Assembly: GCA_001464935.1 (NCBI GenBank)
Contig: LNEL01000039.1
Location: 1 to 64,000, forward strand
DNA length: 64,000 bases
DNA from: Gammaproteobacteria bacterium Ga0077536
GTDB lineage: Bacteria > Pseudomonadota > Gammaproteobacteria > Ga0077536
Reading direction: 5' to 3'
The first letter of the stretch is position 1. Every line of letters begins with the position of its first letter. Positions 16,528 through 25,230 of this stretch are shown here, piece after piece. Below the pieces are notes generated by a model. That model searched no databases, was not told the DNA's origin, and was given only the letters and a program-made list of their open reading frames with translations. The position numbers and the translations under genes are program-made.

Positions 16528-17205
16528 ATGGCTTACAAACTGTTCGGCGCGAACGTGTCGCCGTTCGTCCGCAAGTGCCGCGCCTACCTGGCGGAAAAGG
16601 GCATCGCCTACGAACACGAATCCGTGAATCCCTTTCAGCCGCCGTCGTTCTACCGTCAGATCAGCCCCCTGGGCCGTATACCGGCGCTGCTCGACGGCGA
16701 CCGGCCAGTCGCCGATTCGACTGCAATCTGTCTGTATCTCGAACGCTGCAACCCGACGCCGGCGCTGTATCCCGCCGACAACTACGAATACGCCCAGGCG
16801 CTGTGGCTCGAAGAGTATGTCGACAGCGGCCTGCTGCCCGTCGCGGGTCCGATGGTGTTTCGCCCGCTCGTGCTCGGGCCGGTGGCGATGAACCAGCCGT
16901 TGACGAAGGAGATCAAGGAAAACGCACTCGAAGTCGTCGAGAACCAGATCGCCCCGATGTGGGACTACCTCGAGCGTCAGCTTGGCGGCAATGAGTTCTT
17001 CGTCGGCGGCCAGGTGTCGATTGCCGACATCGCAGTGGCGAGCGGCCACGTGAACCTGTGGCACGGCGGTGTCGATCCCGATCCGGCGCACTGGCCGAAG
17101 CTCTCGGCCTTCCTCACGCGGATGTGGGCGCGCCCGTCGTTCAAGGCCCTGATCGCCGAAGAACAGCGGCCGTGGAACCGTCGCGAAGAGGTCGCCGCCG
17201 TCTGA
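16528..17205 (+). CDS. Glutathione S-transferase family protein
   Basis: A 225-residue two-domain protein. The N-terminal thioredoxin-like domain starts with LFGANVSPFVRKCRAYLAEK, where the Ser/Cys region is the usual glutathione-activating position, and contains the conserved cis-proline and acidic pair in LGRIPALLDGDRPVADSTAI. The C-terminal helical domain includes the N-capping motif VSIADIAVASGHV (residues about 165-177). It should conjugate glutathione or act as a peroxidase; the substrate cannot be told. GGAGA stands eight bases before the ATG. It converges on soeC across a region rich in repeats. Confidence 0.85.
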   Translation: MAYKLFGANVSPFVRKCRAYLAEKGIAYEHESVNPFQPPSFYRQISPLGRIPALLDGDRPVADSTAICLYLERCNPTPALYPADNYEYAQALWLEEYVDSGLLPVAGPMVFRPLVLGPVAMNQPLTKEIKENALEVVENQIAPMWDYLERQLGGNEFFVGGQVSIADIAVASGHVNLWHGGVDPDPAHWPKLSAFLTRMWARPSFKALIAEEQRPWNRREEVAAV

Positions 17206-17241
17206 ACGGCCGCGGACAACGCAGCGCGAACGGCGTCTCTC

Positions 17242-17382
17242 GTAGCCCGGATGAAGCGCAGTGCAATCCGGGATCGCGGCGGCGCCGCCGCTCATCCCCC
17301 GCACCGCTGACATGCGGTCGGGCTGCCGCGGTTCAACGCCGTGCAAGCCCTCGCTCCCGGATTCCGCGATGCTGCATCCGGG
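17242..17382. repeat. GTAGCCCGGATGAAGCGCAG repeat element
   Basis: Starts GTAGCCCGGATGAAGCGCAG followed by TGCAATCCGGGATCGCGGC and ends GCTCCCGGATTCCGCGATGC followed by TGCATCCGGGC. The two ends are complementary over the CCGGGAT/ATCCGGG segments, so the element can fold on itself. This form is common between genes in proteobacterial genomes. Confidence 0.85.
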
Positions 17383-17446
17383 CGACGACGAGCGACGCCG
17401 GGCTTTAATCATGGCGGGTGAGGCAGGCGCCTCAGGAAAGCTCGGG

Positions 17447-17574
17447 GTAGCCCGGGTGCCACGCAGTGGGACCCGCGATCTGCGGGAGCTGACAGGCCGC
17501 TCCCGGGATCCGCACTGCGCGCCACGCCCGGCCTACTGCGTACCAGGCGCACGCACGTGCACGGCAACCTGCGA
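17447..17574. repeat. GTAGCCCGGG repeat element, copy 2
   Basis: Starts GTAGCCCGGGTGCCACGCAG, contains GACAGGCCGCTCCCGGGATC, and ends TACCAGGCGCACGCACGTGC followed by ACGGCAACCTGCGA. Nearly the same order of blocks as copies at 13529 and 29124. Together with the adjacent 17242-17382 element it fills most of the 405-base gap between the convergent GST and soeC genes; nothing else is seen there. Confidence 0.85.
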
Positions 17575-17610
17575 GTGGAGCGGATTTGCGATCAGCTGTT
17601 CAGGCGCACG

Positions 17611-18540
17611 TCACCGGCCGTAGAACACGCTGACGCTGTGTCGCGCTTCGGCGAAGAACAGCCAGCGTTCGAGCACCAGCCCGAGCGCGAGCAGGGCCAC
17701 GGCGAGGCCCATTATCAGCGATGCCGGCCAGCCGCCGCTGACGCTGCCGCCGAGCGCGAGCAGCGGCGGCAAGATGCAAGCGCACAGCAGCGCGATGCGC
17801 CTGAGCTTGTCGGCATGTCGGCGCGCGACGACGAAGCCCATCTCTTTCAGCAGGTAGTTCTGTTCGGTATGCGGCCAGGCCAGCGAACTGACCGTGCCCA
17901 GCGTCCCGAGCCCCGTGGCCGTGGCGAGCGTCGACGTCGGCGCGAGGCGCGAGAGCGTGCGCCAGTAGCGCCACTTGCCGACGCCGGCGGCCAGCATCAG
18001 CGTCGCGACGGGGAGAGCATCGACGGCCGTCGCGACGCCGGCCCAGACCCGGAGCGCCTGCCACAGCACGCTGCCGCTCGCGAGCGCGAGCAACAGGTAG
18101 TTCGCCGGCACCAGGCGCAGATGCCACGCATCGACGCTCTTCAGCGACGCGTAGATCTGCGACGTCGCGTACACCGTTGCGAGGCCGAGCACGGCGGTGA
18201 ACGCGGGCACGACCGGCCCGATCGGCGCCTCCCGCCACAGCCGCCAGGCCCAGACCAGCGCCGGTCCGTAACACGCGATGGCCAGCACGCCTTCGCGCGA
18301 GAGCCAGGAACTGCGCCACTGCGACAGTGCGCGCCACGCACGCTCGGGATGCCCGAGATGGAGCGTGGACGCCAGCAGCCCGGCGCTGACGAGCACGCCG
18401 GCGAGCCCCAGCGGCAGCAGCGCCTCGCGCCCGTTCGCGGCCGGATCGCCCGCCAGCGCATACAACGCGAGCATCGTCAGCAGGCCGTAGCCGGCGCCGG
18501 CGGCGGTGGTGAAGAAAATGATCGAGTACGCCGGATTCAC
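17611..18540 (-). CDS. soeC: Membrane anchor subunit of molybdoenzyme (SoeC/DmsC type)
   Basis: A 309-residue integral membrane protein with about eight hydrophobic segments, opening with AYSIIFFTTAAGAGYGLLTM. It belongs to the DmsC-type quinone-interacting anchors rather than NrfD. HPERAWRALSQWRSSWLSRE near residue 67 is the conserved loop of this family. Its role would be to pass electrons between the SoeA/SoeB pair and the quinone pool. The GTG start overlaps the soeB stop by four bases, so the three subunits are translationally coupled. Naming as soeC rests on the form of the large subunit. Confidence 0.8.
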   Translation of the reverse strand: MNPAYSIIFFTTAAGAGYGLLTMLALYALAGDPAANGREALLPLGLAGVLVSAGLLASTLHLGHPERAWRALSQWRSSWLSREGVLAIACYGPALVWAWRLWREAPIGPVVPAFTAVLGLATVYATSQIYASLKSVDAWHLRLVPANYLLLALASGSVLWQALRVWAGVATAVDALPVATLMLAAGVGKWRYWRTLSRLAPTSTLATATGLGTLGTVSSLAWPHTEQNYLLKEMGFVVARRHADKLRRIALLCACILPPLLALGGSVSGGWPASLIMGLAVALLALGLVLERWLFFAEARHSVSVFYGR

Positions 18541-19262
18541 GACAGCACGCGATCGATCCAGCGCAGCAGCGCCGACTCGATGCCGCCCGCGTGCCGCGAG
18601 AGCGGCTGTTGCACCAGCGGCGTCACCGCGCGCGGCGGCAGGTACTGGTTCACGGGTGCGCAGCCCTGTTCCGGCATGAGGTCATAGCCGCCGCGTGCGC
18701 GCACCAGGGCCGACACGCCGCTGGCCGGATCGCCGAGATCGCCGAAACTGCGTGCGCCGGTCGGACAGGCGGCCACGCAGGCCGGCACGCGCGCGGCGGC
18801 GTCGAGGTTTTCGTTGTAGATCCGGTCGACGCACAGCGTGCATTTCTTCATCACGCCGTCCGTCGCATCGTATTCGCGCGCGCCGTAAGGGCAGGCCCAC
18901 GAGCACAGCTTGCAGCCTATGCACTTGTCGGCGTCGACGAGCACGATGCCGTCTTCGACACGCTTGAACGACGCGCCCGTCGGGCACACCGTCACGCACG
19001 GCGCGTTGTCGCAATGCAGGCAGGACTTCGGGAAGTTCACCGTCTTGCTGCCATGCGCCGTCTGCACTTCGTAACTGTGCACGCGGTTGAACCACACGCC
19101 GTCCGGTGCCGCGCCGTATGGGTCGGTGTCCGTCAGCGGTGCGGAGTGGCCGGCGTCGTTCCACTGCTTGCAGCTCGTCGCGCAGGCGTGGCAGCCGACG
19201 CAGGTGTCGAGATCGATCACGAGGCCGAGCTTCTTCGCCGTGGTCTGCGGCAGCATGGTCAT
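18537..19262 (-). CDS. soeB: Four-cluster ferredoxin subunit of molybdoenzyme (SoeB/DmsB type)
   Basis: A 241-residue electron-transfer subunit with four cysteine groups expected to bind four [4Fe-4S] clusters: CVGCHACATSC near residue 16, CLHCDNAPCVTVCPTG near 81, CIGCKLCSWACPYG near 115, and CTLCVDRI with a distant CVAACPTGA near 142-165. No signal peptide. It connects the catalytic SoeA to the membrane anchor. The ATG overlaps the soeA stop (ATGA), and the gene overlaps soeC at its own end. Confidence 0.88.
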   Translation of the reverse strand: MTMLPQTTAKKLGLVIDLDTCVGCHACATSCKQWNDAGHSAPLTDTDPYGAAPDGVWFNRVHSYEVQTAHGSKTVNFPKSCLHCDNAPCVTVCPTGASFKRVEDGIVLVDADKCIGCKLCSWACPYGAREYDATDGVMKKCTLCVDRIYNENLDAAARVPACVAACPTGARSFGDLGDPASGVSALVRARGGYDLMPEQGCAPVNQYLPPRAVTPLVQQPLSRHAGGIESALLRWIDRVLS

Positions 19263-22180
19263 GAGGCCTCCTCGTCATCCCCGGCTTGTGCACTGCCGCC
19301 GAGATATTCGTGATGTTCGCGCGCCTCGCGTCCGGTCGGCTCGCCTTTCAGCGCGAGACCGCGCCGGAGCACGGCCGTCCGCGCCGGCCCGCGGGCCGGC
19401 AGCGTCGCGAACACGGGCGCGCTGACCTCGGGTTCGTCGACCCCGCATTTCTCGAGCCGCACCTTGAGGTCGAACCACGCGGCCTGGCCCGTCAGCGGAT
19501 CGGCGTTCACGCTGGCGCGGCCCGTCGCGCCGACGTGAATCGGGATGAGATGATTCAGCAGGAAGCCCTGGCGCGCCTCGGGTGCGTCGGGCGCGAGACC
19601 CCAGGCGCCGCTGCGCTTGCCGATGGCGTTCCAGGTCCACACGGTGTCGGGGTTCACCCCGTGCATGGTCTTGATCTGCGCCTTGACCCGGCCGCTCGCA
19701 CTGATGATCCAGGTCCAGTCGCCGTCAGCGAGTCCGGCGCGGCGGGCCGTGTCCGGATGCACGTACAGGGCATTGCGTGTCGTCAGTTGCCGCAGCCACG
19801 CGTTCTGCGAACCCCACGAGTGGTACATGTGCATGGGGCGCTGCGTCAGCGCGTGCAGCGGAAAGGTCGAATCGTCGGGCGCCAGTGGCTGCCACAGCGG
19901 CAGCGGGTCGAAGTTCGTCGCGATGCGCGCACGCAGTGCGTCGGGCGGCTGCAGTTCGCCGTGGCCCTCGGCCGCGAGGCGAAACTTCTGCAGCGTCTCG
20001 CTGTAGAGCTCGAGCGGGATGTGCTGCGCGGCGCCGATCCAGCCGGCCTGCTGCGCGTATTCGAGATACGGCTGGTTCGAATGCCGGAAGTAACGCAGCG
20101 ACGGCGGCAGGGCGGCACGAAAAAAGCAGCCGTGCTCGATGTAGCGTTCGAGCTGATCCTCGTTCGCGGCGCCCCGGAAGGTCGCGCCGCCGTCGGCGCC
20201 GCGCCAGCCGGCGAGGGGGCCGACGTCGTTGGCGCGCACGTGATGGCGCAGGTAGTCGCTGTAGCCGCCGGGATAGCGCGGCGTGCCGTCGTCGTTCGTC
20301 ATGCCGGGCAGGTGCAGGCGGGCACCGAGTTCGAGCAGCACATCCTGAAACGGCCGCACGTCGCGATCGGGCGTCAGTACGGGTTGCCGGATCGCGTCGG
20401 CGGCGCCGTTCGCGTCCGAGATCGGACGGTCGAGCAGCGAAATGCAGTCCCAGCGTTCGAGGTAGGTCGTGTCGGGCAGCACGAGATCGGCGTAGGGCAC
20501 GGTTTCCGAGTAGTACGCATCGGAGTAGATGAGGTGCGGAATGCGGTACTCGCCGTCTTCGCGACGATCGGTCAGCTGCCGGATCGTCGCCGGGATGTCC
20601 ATCGAGGAGTTCCACGCCATGTTCGCCATGTACAGGAACAGGGTGTCGATCGGATACGGATCGCCTTTCCAGGCGTTGTGGATCACCGTGTGCAGCATGC
20701 CGTGCAGTGCGAGTGGATACTCCCAGCTGAACGCGTGATCGAGGCGTTCAGGCGTGCCGTCGGCGTCGGTCAGCAGGTATTCCGGGCCGCGCGGGAAGCC
20801 GAGCGGCATTCGCGTCAACGGCTGACCCGGCGCGCTGCCGGTCGCGGGACTGCCAGCCGGCGGAATCGGCCGCGGAAACGGCGGCTTGTAGCGAAAGCCG
20901 CCGGGCACGTCGATCGTGCCGAGCAGCATCTGCAGCGCATGGATCAGGCGGCAGGTATGAAAGCCGTTCGCATGGGCGGAGATGCCGCGCATCGCGTGCA
21001 TGGACACCGGCCGACCCGTCATCTGCGCATGATGGCGCCCCCACGCGTCGGTCCACGGGATGTCGAGCGTGACGGTGCGCTCGAACGCGACTTCTGCGAT
21101 CTCGGCGGCGATGCGACGGATGGTCCCGGCCTCGATGCCGCAGCGTGCCGCCACGGCCGCCGGTTCGAACTGCGGATCGAGAAAGCGCCGCGCGAAGCCT
21201 TCGAAGGCGGGCGCCGCGTGTCGGCCGTCGGCGAGTTCGACGCGGCCGACGAAGCGCGGCTCGAGATCGGCGCTGCCGGCCGATACCAGCGCACCTGTCC
21301 GCGCATCGACGCACAGCGGCTGGTCGTGTGCGTCGCGCGCGATGAGGCCATGCGTGGCGGTGCCGGGTTCGTCGATCACGAGCCAGGCCGCGTTGGTGTA
21401 GCGCGCGAGAGAAGCCCAGTCGACCTTGTCCGCGGCGAGCAATTCGTTGATCAGCGCGGCGACGAACAGACCGTCGGTGCCGGGCCGGATGCCAACCCAT
21501 TCATCGGCAATTGCCGAATAGCCGGTGCGCACGGGATTCACCGATACGAACTTCGCGTCGGGCCGCGACTTCAACTGGCCGAGCCCGATCTTGATCGGGT
21601 TCGACGCGTGATCCTCGGCCACGCCGAACAGCAGGAAGTAGCGTGTGTGCGTCCAGTCGGGTTCGCCGAACTCCCAGAACGAACCGCCGATCGAATAGAG
21701 TCCGGCTGCTGCCATGTTCACCGAGCAGAAGCCGCCGTGTGCCGCGTAGTTCACGGTGCCGAACTGCTGGGCCCACCAGCCGGTGAACGACTGGCTCTGG
21801 TCGCGCCCGCTGAAGAACGCGAGTTCGCGCGGTGCGCGCCGACGGATGTCGCCGAGCCAGGTGGCGGCGATGTCGAGCGCCTCGCTCCATTCGATTTCGC
21901 GAAACTCGCCGGCGCCGCGGGGCCCCACGCGCAGGAGCGGCTTCGTCAGGCGTGCGGGCGAGTGCTGCTGCATGATGCCGGACGCGCCCTTGGCGCAAAT
22001 CACGCCGCGATTCACCGGATGCGCCGGATTGCCGTCGATGTGGCGCACAGCGCCGTTTTTCAGATGCACGCGGATGCCGCAGCGGCAGGCGCACATGTAA
22101 CAGGTCGTCGTCTTGATGTCGTCCGCGATCTCAGGCGCCGTGTCGACGGAGGAGGCCGGGTGGTCTGCGGGAGCGCTCAC
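19259..22180 (-). CDS. soeA: Cytoplasmic molybdopterin oxidoreductase, SoeA-type sulfite dehydrogenase
   Basis: A 973-residue bis-MGD enzyme of the DMSO reductase superfamily. The N-terminal [4Fe-4S] ligands are Cys27, Cys30, Cys34 and Cys62. Cys152 (in HGGFCSVNM) is the likely molybdenum ligand, as in the polysulfide/thiosulfate reductase and SoeA branch, not the serine of DmsA. There is no twin-arginine signal, so the enzyme should face the cytoplasm, as known for SoeA. The length, the DmsB and DmsC-like partners and a divergent SulP transporter support sulfite-to-sulfate oxidation. Thiosulfate or another oxo-substrate cannot be excluded. GTG start. Confidence 0.75.
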   Translation of the reverse strand: MSAPADHPASSVDTAPEIADDIKTTTCYMCACRCGIRVHLKNGAVRHIDGNPAHPVNRGVICAKGASGIMQQHSPARLTKPLLRVGPRGAGEFREIEWSEALDIAATWLGDIRRRAPRELAFFSGRDQSQSFTGWWAQQFGTVNYAAHGGFCSVNMAAAGLYSIGGSFWEFGEPDWTHTRYFLLFGVAEDHASNPIKIGLGQLKSRPDAKFVSVNPVRTGYSAIADEWVGIRPGTDGLFVAALINELLAADKVDWASLARYTNAAWLVIDEPGTATHGLIARDAHDQPLCVDARTGALVSAGSADLEPRFVGRVELADGRHAAPAFEGFARRFLDPQFEPAAVAARCGIEAGTIRRIAAEIAEVAFERTVTLDIPWTDAWGRHHAQMTGRPVSMHAMRGISAHANGFHTCRLIHALQMLLGTIDVPGGFRYKPPFPRPIPPAGSPATGSAPGQPLTRMPLGFPRGPEYLLTDADGTPERLDHAFSWEYPLALHGMLHTVIHNAWKGDPYPIDTLFLYMANMAWNSSMDIPATIRQLTDRREDGEYRIPHLIYSDAYYSETVPYADLVLPDTTYLERWDCISLLDRPISDANGAADAIRQPVLTPDRDVRPFQDVLLELGARLHLPGMTNDDGTPRYPGGYSDYLRHHVRANDVGPLAGWRGADGGATFRGAANEDQLERYIEHGCFFRAALPPSLRYFRHSNQPYLEYAQQAGWIGAAQHIPLELYSETLQKFRLAAEGHGELQPPDALRARIATNFDPLPLWQPLAPDDSTFPLHALTQRPMHMYHSWGSQNAWLRQLTTRNALYVHPDTARRAGLADGDWTWIISASGRVKAQIKTMHGVNPDTVWTWNAIGKRSGAWGLAPDAPEARQGFLLNHLIPIHVGATGRASVNADPLTGQAAWFDLKVRLEKCGVDEPEVSAPVFATLPARGPARTAVLRRGLALKGEPTGREAREHHEYLGGSAQAGDDEEAS

Positions 22181-22251
22181 GAGGCTGACCTGAGTTCAGA
22201 TATGCCCGAATGATATAAGCTTAGAATTATTTAGGCGAATCAAGATCGACG
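22181..22251. promoter_or_regulatory. AT-rich divergent promoter between soeA and SulP gene
   Basis: These 71 bases include GATATAAGCTTAGAATTATT at 22211-22230, far more AT-rich than the surroundings, as expected for back-to-back promoters. TATAAG (plus strand) and TTGATT (minus strand, 22241-22236) are candidate -10 and -35 parts, but spacing is not ideal for either. Any shared regulator site would link sulfite oxidation and sulfate transport. Confidence 0.45.
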
Positions 22252-23844
22252 ATGAACACCGACGCCCACCCTTCAGCCACCGGCGCGCCCGCGCGTCCGT
22301 CGGGCCGGCCGGCGTGGGGCGATGTGATTGCCGGCATCAGCGTCGCGCTGGTCCTGATCCCGCAGGCGCTGGCGTATGCCGAACTCGCCGGCATGCCGCC
22401 GGTGTACGGGCTGTATGCCGCGATTCTGCCGCCCATCGTCGCCGCGTTTTTCGCATCCTCACCCTATCTCCAGACCGGACCCGTGGCGGTCACCAGCATG
22501 TTGACGCTCGCCGCACTCGCCGGGCTCGCCGCGCCGGGCACTGCAGCCTATCTCGCGCTCGCGCCGGTGCTCGCGCTGGTGGTCGGCGTCCTGCGGCTCG
22601 CCGTTGGCCTGGCGGGTGCCGGTTTCGTGGCCTACCTGATGTCGCAACCGGTGATGCTCGGTTTCACGAGTGCGGCGGCGTTGCTGATCCTCGCCTCGCA
22701 GCTGCCGCCGTTGCTGGGTCTGCCATCGACGCCGGGCGAGGAGCTCGCGCGCGCGCTGAGTGTCGTGTCGATGCCGGACACGTGGTCGTGGGCCGCCATC
22801 GCGCTGGGCCTGTTCACGATCGTGGCCGTGTTCGGCGGGCGGCGCATTCACGTGCTGTTTCCGGGGGTGCTGGTGGCGGTCGCGGTGGGTGTGATCGTCG
22901 GGCGCTATGGCGGCTACGGCGCGCCACTCGTCGGTGCGATTCCGGTCGGCCTGCCCGGCCTGCCCACGCTCGAATCCGTCACCCACCTACGCGAACTGCT
23001 GGTGCCCGGCATCGTGATTGCCCTCGTCGGTTTCGCCGAGCCGGCGGCGATCGCACGCGCACTCGCGACGCAGGATCGCAAACCGTGGAGCGCGAACCGC
23101 GAACTGGTCGGGCAGGGCATGGCGAACATCGCCGCGGGCCTGAGCAGCGCGTTTCCGGTCGGCGGCTCGTTCTCGCGCACGATGGTGAACCGTCTCGCCG
23201 GCGGCCGGACGCGCTGGAGCGGCGCGATCACGGGCTTCGCCGTCCTCGCGTTTCTCCCGTTCGCCTCCCTGCTCGCGCCACTGCCGAAGGCTGTGCTGGC
23301 CGGCGTCATCATCGCCGCCGTGCTCAAGCTCGTGCAGGTGCGCGCGCTGTGGGCCCTCGGCGGCGTGTCGCGCGCGCAGGCGTTCGTCGGCTGGGCGACA
23401 TTCGTGCTCACGCTGTGGCTCGCGCCGCGCGTTGATCTGGCCGTGGGTATCGGCGTCGCGCTCGGCGTCGGTGTGCACCTGTGGCGCGAGCGCCGCATCC
23501 ACATCGCGCGCGAATACGATCTCGCGCAACACGTGCTGACGCTGGTACCGGTGGGCGTGTTGTACTTCGGCTCCGCGAATGTCGTCGACGAAGCGCTGCT
23601 CGCCGAGCTGGTGCGGCATCCGGACGCGAGGCGGGTGATCTTCGATCTGCGCCGGCTCGGGCGCATCGACTACACGGGGGCGCTGGTGCTGCAGCGGATC
23701 GTCACGGACGCGCAGGCGGCCGGGCTCACCGTCGAGATCATCCCGGGTCAGCCGCCGCAGGGCGACCGGCTGTTGCGGCGCGTGTTCGGCGCCGATTCAC
23801 CGGTCATCGTCAGCGCCCGCGAACCTGCGGCGACCGACGCGTGA
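22252..23844 (+). CDS. SulP-family inorganic anion transporter with STAS domain
   Basis: A 530-residue transporter. After a 25-residue proline-rich N terminus come ten to twelve membrane segments with the SulP signatures ALVLIPQALAYAELAGMPPV (about 35-54) and VGGSFSRTMVNRLAGGRTRW (about 303-322). The cytoplasmic STAS domain occupies about residues 425-520. SulP proteins move sulfate, bicarbonate or dicarboxylates. Its position back to back with the soe operon suggests sulfate or sulfite. It could equally serve bicarbonate; no specificity residue is decisive here. Confidence 0.85.
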   Translation: MNTDAHPSATGAPARPSGRPAWGDVIAGISVALVLIPQALAYAELAGMPPVYGLYAAILPPIVAAFFASSPYLQTGPVAVTSMLTLAALAGLAAPGTAAYLALAPVLALVVGVLRLAVGLAGAGFVAYLMSQPVMLGFTSAAALLILASQLPPLLGLPSTPGEELARALSVVSMPDTWSWAAIALGLFTIVAVFGGRRIHVLFPGVLVAVAVGVIVGRYGGYGAPLVGAIPVGLPGLPTLESVTHLRELLVPGIVIALVGFAEPAAIARALATQDRKPWSANRELVGQGMANIAAGLSSAFPVGGSFSRTMVNRLAGGRTRWSGAITGFAVLAFLPFASLLAPLPKAVLAGVIIAAVLKLVQVRALWALGGVSRAQAFVGWATFVLTLWLAPRVDLAVGIGVALGVGVHLWRERRIHIAREYDLAQHVLTLVPVGVLYFGSANVVDEALLAELVRHPDARRVIFDLRRLGRIDYTGALVLQRIVTDAQAAGLTVEIIPGQPPQGDRLLRRVFGADSPVIVSAREPAATDA

Positions 23845-23890
23845 ACGGTTAGAATGCCGGCTTTCCGCTTTGAATGAAGGAACGACGACC

Positions 23891-24349
<459 letters not shown>

Positions 24350-24361
24350 GGCCTCGCGCCA

Positions 24362-24385
24362 CCGCCGCGTTCGCCACTGCGGCGG
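24362..24385 (+). terminator. Hairpin after MaoC gene
   Basis: CCGCCGC at 24362-24368 pairs with GCGGCGG at 24379-24385 over a ten-base loop, twelve bases after the MaoC stop; no T tract follows. The remaining bases up to 24549 show no gene. Confidence 0.35.
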
Positions 24386-24549
24386 GCGGCCATGGCCGGT
24401 GAGCGCCGGCACGGCAATCGCTTGAAGCGGTCGCTGCTGCCCGCACAGTGTCCGAGTGAGGTCTGTTTCTCAGTCCTGCCCGTGGTTGCCGGCCGGCGAA
24501 TCACATAGCCTGCGGCTATCGACTTTTTTCAGGCGGAGGGTGGGCACGC

Positions 24550-25152
24550 ATGAAGATTTCCGGATACCTGCTGACGTTGGCGCTCGGCATCGCCGCGAGT
24601 GGCGCCGAGGCAGCGAATCTCGTCGTCAATGGCAGTTTCGAGGATCCGCTGCAGGCAGCGGGCACCTTCGGGGTGTACGACAGCCTGCCGGGCTGGAGCG
24701 GTGATCCCGATATCGAACTGCGCAACGCCTTTGACGGCGTCGCGCAGGACGGGCTGAATTTCGTCGAACTCGACACCTTCGCGAACAGCCGCATGTCCCA
24801 GGTCATCGTCGGCACCGGCCTCGTCAGGCTCAGCTTCTGGTTCTCGCCGCGTGCCACGCCGTCGCTGCCGGCCGGCTCGAGCACGCTGGGCTTCAGTCTG
24901 GGCGACCTGTCTGGCGTCGTGCTGGCCGATGCGCCCGGTGTCGCGGCGCACGAGTGGCAGGCGTTATCGGGCCTCGCGAATCTCGGCAATGCCGGCAGCG
25001 CCGTACTCAGTTTCGAAGCCTTGGGTCTCTCCGATCAGTTCGGCGGCTCGCTTGACAATATCTCCGTCACACCGGTGCCGGTGCCCGGCGCTTTCGTGCT
25101 GTTGCTGTCCGGTGTCGGCCTGCTGCGCCTGGGCACGCGCCGATCTGCCTGA
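24550..25152 (+). CDS. Exported protein with PEP/VPLPA-CTERM-like sorting signal
   Basis: A 200-residue secreted protein. A signal peptide covers about residues 1-22 (MKISGYLLTLALGIAASGAE, then AA), followed by NLVVNGSFEDPL, the opening typical of DUF642-like and related extracellular beta-sandwich proteins. The C terminus is VTPVPVPGAFVLLLSGVGLL followed by RLGTRRSA: a proline motif, one hydrophobic helix and a basic tail, which is the exosortase-dependent PEP-CTERM/VPLPA-CTERM layout. It is probably a matrix or surface protein. The matching exosortase is not in this window. GGAGG lies about ten bases before the ATG. Confidence 0.78.
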   Translation: MKISGYLLTLALGIAASGAEAANLVVNGSFEDPLQAAGTFGVYDSLPGWSGDPDIELRNAFDGVAQDGLNFVELDTFANSRMSQVIVGTGLVRLSFWFSPRATPSLPAGSSTLGFSLGDLSGVVLADAPGVAAHEWQALSGLANLGNAGSAVLSFEALGLSDQFGGSLDNISVTPVPVPGAFVLLLSGVGLLRLGTRRSA

Positions 25153-25188
25153 GCGCCCGGCGGCCCCTCGCGGACACACGCGGTTGCG

Positions 25189-25212
25189 CTGCGCGCCCGG
25201 CACGGCGCGCAG
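25189..25212. terminator. Bidirectional hairpin between convergent genes
   Basis: CTGCGCGCC at 25189-25197 and GGCGCGCAG at 25204-25212 form a perfect nine-pair stem with a six-base loop, between the stops of the sorting-signal gene and the carbonic anhydrase gene. Confidence 0.55.
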
Positions 25213-25230
25213 TCCCCATGCAGCCACCCG

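Noticed and set aside
19259-22180. Dimethyl sulfoxide or tetrathionate reductase reading of the molybdoenzyme
   Set aside because: No twin-arginine signal, a cysteine rather than serine at the molybdenum ligand place, and a divergent SulP gene favour SoeABC, although substrate remains unproven.
19286-22213. Open frame of 975 codons opposite soeA
   Set aside because: Antisense shadow of a conserved molybdoenzyme; composition is not protein-like.
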